From an uncultured Eubacterium sp. (lineage in GTDB: Bacteria > Bacillota > Clostridia > Lachnospirales > Lachnospiraceae): DNA of 61,804 bases. The position numbers and the translations under genes were made by a program. Shown here one piece after another: positions 60,462-61,804 of the stretch. The DNA lies in NCBI GenBank assembly GCA_934322085.1, contig CAKRGF010000013.1, positions 1-61,804 of the forward strand, read 5' to 3'. The notes beneath the pieces are model-generated. The model was not told where the DNA came from, did not search any database, and saw only the letters and a list, made by a program, of their open reading frames with translations. Every line of letters begins with the position of its first letter. The stretch's first letter is position 1.

Positions 60462-61505
60462 CTACTCTCCAATCCCATACTCTCGTAGTAATTCTTTCTG
60501 ATATTCTGTGTCCATAATTGCTTTTTGTATATCTTCCATTCGATTATCTGCTAACAAGCAGTGGTATAATGTATTGATTTCTTGGATTCCCTGTGAAATC
60601 CCCTGCGAAATTCCCTTTGCTATTCCACGCACCTCTCCTTGGACAATTCCTTTTTCTATTCCACGCGCTTCTCCTTGGGCTATACCTTTCTCTATTCCTC
60701 GTTCCTCATACATATCTAACAATACACACATATTGATTCTTCCTCCTTTTCCTTCTGTTTTCTGGATTAGTTCTTTTGCTTTCTGATATCTCCTGTCGTT
60801 TGTCACCGCCGACAGCCAATCTAAAAACGCTTCCGGATGGTCTAATTGAAACTCCGTTGTTTGGAAATATTCATCCAGTTTATTTCTGTCGTTTCCACAG
60901 GACAGGTAATGGACTATATATTTAAAATCCGATTGATACTGACGGATTGTCGTCTCCGGCTGGCTGGCTAAGTTAATCACACAGACCGAATATGAGGGTA
61001 TCCATGCCTCCAACTCACATTTCATACCCTCTGGAAACTCCAACATATCATTCAGACATCTTGGCTTTTCCCATTCTTTCTGACTGTAATTCAAAACCAA
61101 CGTGATGACTGGGCTTAATTTCTGTGAATCGTTAAGTTCCTTTGTCACCGGGTTTGGATAATTACCAGTTTTCCGATTGCTTTCCTTGGCTTCCTTTATC
61201 TGCTCCATATATTTTGTATGCTGGTAACCCATATCTCTCACTGGCATAACATTATTTTTGTCGCTCTGGTTTTCTAAGCATAAGAAAAAACTTCTATTAT
61301 TCTTCTTACACTTCATTGGCACATCCATCTGTAACTGGCGAAGTTTATCATCCGAGACGGCTTTCGTAATCAACTCGCCTGGTTCTCTCGACAACTCTTC
61401 CGCTGACACATAACATGTGCCACCAAACAAGTTTACATTTACAATGTCTGAAAATACATCTTTGTACTGTAATAAATTTTTCTCTGTTAAATCTTTTGCT
61501 CCCAA
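60462..61505 (-). CDS. Rpn-family PD-(D/E)XK nuclease/transposase-like protein, copy 1
   Basis: 347 residues starting at TTG 61505, seven bases after GAGGAGG. QYKDVFSDIVNVNLFGG, then FFLCLENQSDKNNVMPVRDMGYQ and VITLVLNYSQKEWEKP, follow the Rpn pattern, with the acidic and E-x-Q catalytic strand LCLENQ. The C-terminal half ends in repeated RGIEKGI-x-QGE units (about 12 residues each), then ISQGISQGI and a fixed tail. Rpn proteins cut DNA and are linked to recombination and, recently, to phage defence. A near-identical copy lies 14 bases upstream. Confidence 0.88.
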   Translation of the reverse strand: MGAKDLTEKNLLQYKDVFSDIVNVNLFGGTCYVSAEELSREPGELITKAVSDDKLRQLQMDVPMKCKKNNRSFFLCLENQSDKNNVMPVRDMGYQHTKYMEQIKEAKESNRKTGNYPNPVTKELNDSQKLSPVITLVLNYSQKEWEKPRCLNDMLEFPEGMKCELEAWIPSYSVCVINLASQPETTIRQYQSDFKYIVHYLSCGNDRNKLDEYFQTTEFQLDHPEAFLDWLSAVTNDRRYQKAKELIQKTEGKGGRINMCVLLDMYEERGIEKGIAQGEARGIEKGIVQGEVRGIAKGISQGISQGIQEINTLYHCLLADNRMEDIQKAIMDTEYQKELLREYGIGE

Positions 61506-61519
61506 ATGGTATCCTCCTC

Positions 61520-61804
61520 TTACTCACCTATCCCATACTCTCGTAGTAATTCTTTCTGATATTCTGTGTCCATGATTGCTTTTTGTATATCTTCCATTCG
61601 ACTGTCTGCCAACAAGCAATGATATAATGTGTTGATTTCCTCGATTCCCTGTGAAATTCCCTGCGAAATTCCTTTTGCCATTCCGCGTGCCTCTCCCTGA
61701 ACAATCCCTTTCTCTATTCCTCGTTCCTCATACATATCTAACAATACACACATATTGATTTTTCCTCCTTTCCCTTCGGTTTTCTGGATTAGTTCTTTTG
61801 CCTT
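61520..61804 (-). CDS. Rpn-family protein, copy 2, C-terminal part (cut by the window end)
   Basis: Reading in from the right edge gives KAKELIQKTEGKGGKIN and the same tail as copy 1 (CVLLDMYEERGIEKGI ... QKELLREYGIGE). It has one fewer 12-residue RGIEKGI-type unit and a few substitutions. An internal ATG at 61753 would give a 77-residue protein, but the matching upstream residues show that the gene continues past the edge. It is a tandem duplicate of the gene at 60462. Confidence 0.85.
   Translation of the reverse strand, partial: KAKELIQKTEGKGGKINMCVLLDMYEERGIEKGIVQGEARGMAKGISQGISQGIEEINTLYHCLLADSRMEDIQKAIMDTEYQKELLREYGIGE

Noticed and set aside
61505..61804. Free-standing 77-residue gene starting at 61753
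   Set aside because: The upstream codons match the corresponding region of the neighbouring Rpn gene, so the frame is the tail of a longer gene cut by the window.
1..61804. tRNA or rRNA genes
   Set aside because: No cloverleaf with GTTC-A-A-type T-loop and CCA-like end and no rRNA segment was found by reading both strands; a covariance search could still find a weak one.

Overview
The window looks like a chromosome segment of a spore-forming, low-GC anaerobic Firmicute, most likely family Lachnospiraceae. The evidence is an alpha/beta small acid-soluble spore protein, RecU, the clostridial-type order pyrC-pyrF-pyrK-pyrD, a NifS-NifU-MnmA cluster, an FtsEX/M23/S41 cell-wall cluster, a phosphoketolase and an Rpn-type gene with Gly-Gln repeats. 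No rRNA, tRNA or CRISPR array is visible. The species cannot be named from this sequence alone.

Positions 1 to about 8.68 kb are accessory DNA: a degraded prophage or other integrated element. It holds two nested IS3-type insertion sequence fragments (18-669), a zinc-ribbon gene and a decayed relative of it, a truncated phage tape-measure gene, and a proteasome/HslV-like Ntn-hydrolase. It also holds small membrane proteins of unknown role, a promoter plus structured RNA plus terminator (5108-5251), an HNH/AP2-like endonuclease, and a tightly overlapping operon with two HU-like proteins and small unknown genes. Two tail-to-tail microproteins (1900-2164) share a motif. The element's right boundary lies inside the 5' end of pyrE: about 11 recognisable codons (8679-8711) remain and then the reading frame becomes unrelated. 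The left boundary is outside the window.

From 8.7 to 15.6 kb is a minus-strand operon asd - Nudix-like - pyrC - pyrF - pyrK - pyrD - aspartate aminotransferase-like - (broken) pyrE, with a good sigma-A promoter before asd. It joins aspartate metabolism to de novo pyrimidine synthesis. From 15.6 to 23.5 kb are a fused CDP-alcohol phosphatidyltransferase/phospholipase D lipid synthase, an AraC regulator, the spore protein, recU, a DJ-1 family protein, a pseudouridine synthase, an M23 peptidase and murI. From 23.5 to 32.7 kb are a very large RND transporter with a coiled-coil insertion, then the divisome-type cluster ftsE-ftsX-M23 activator-S41 protease and a CdaR/PucR regulator. From 32.8 to 39.7 kb are a leucine-rich-repeat surface protein, a MATE transporter, an MsmK/UgpC ATPase, YitT, a WecG/TagA-like protein and a LytR_C protein.

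Between the divergent promoters of the LytR_C gene and an SDR gene (39.8-40.2 kb) lie two large related hairpin elements in opposite orientation, with a conserved unpaired strand and compensating stem changes. From 41 to 47 kb are mnmA, iscU/nifU, iscS/nifS, trmO and phosphoketolase. From 47 to 53.5 kb are a DUF4846 protein, a DUF3592-like membrane protein coupled to a class A penicillin-binding protein, a deoxyinosine glycosylase, a CmpB-like membrane protein and an HD hydrolase. From 53.5 to 60.4 kb are a TetR-controlled ABC exporter with matching operators, a PHP phosphatase, and a LysR gene divergent from a flavodoxin and a carboxymuconolactone-decarboxylase-like gene. The right edge holds two tandem Rpn-family genes, the second cut by the window end.

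Functions are assigned from recognisable motifs and family knowledge; no database search was run.
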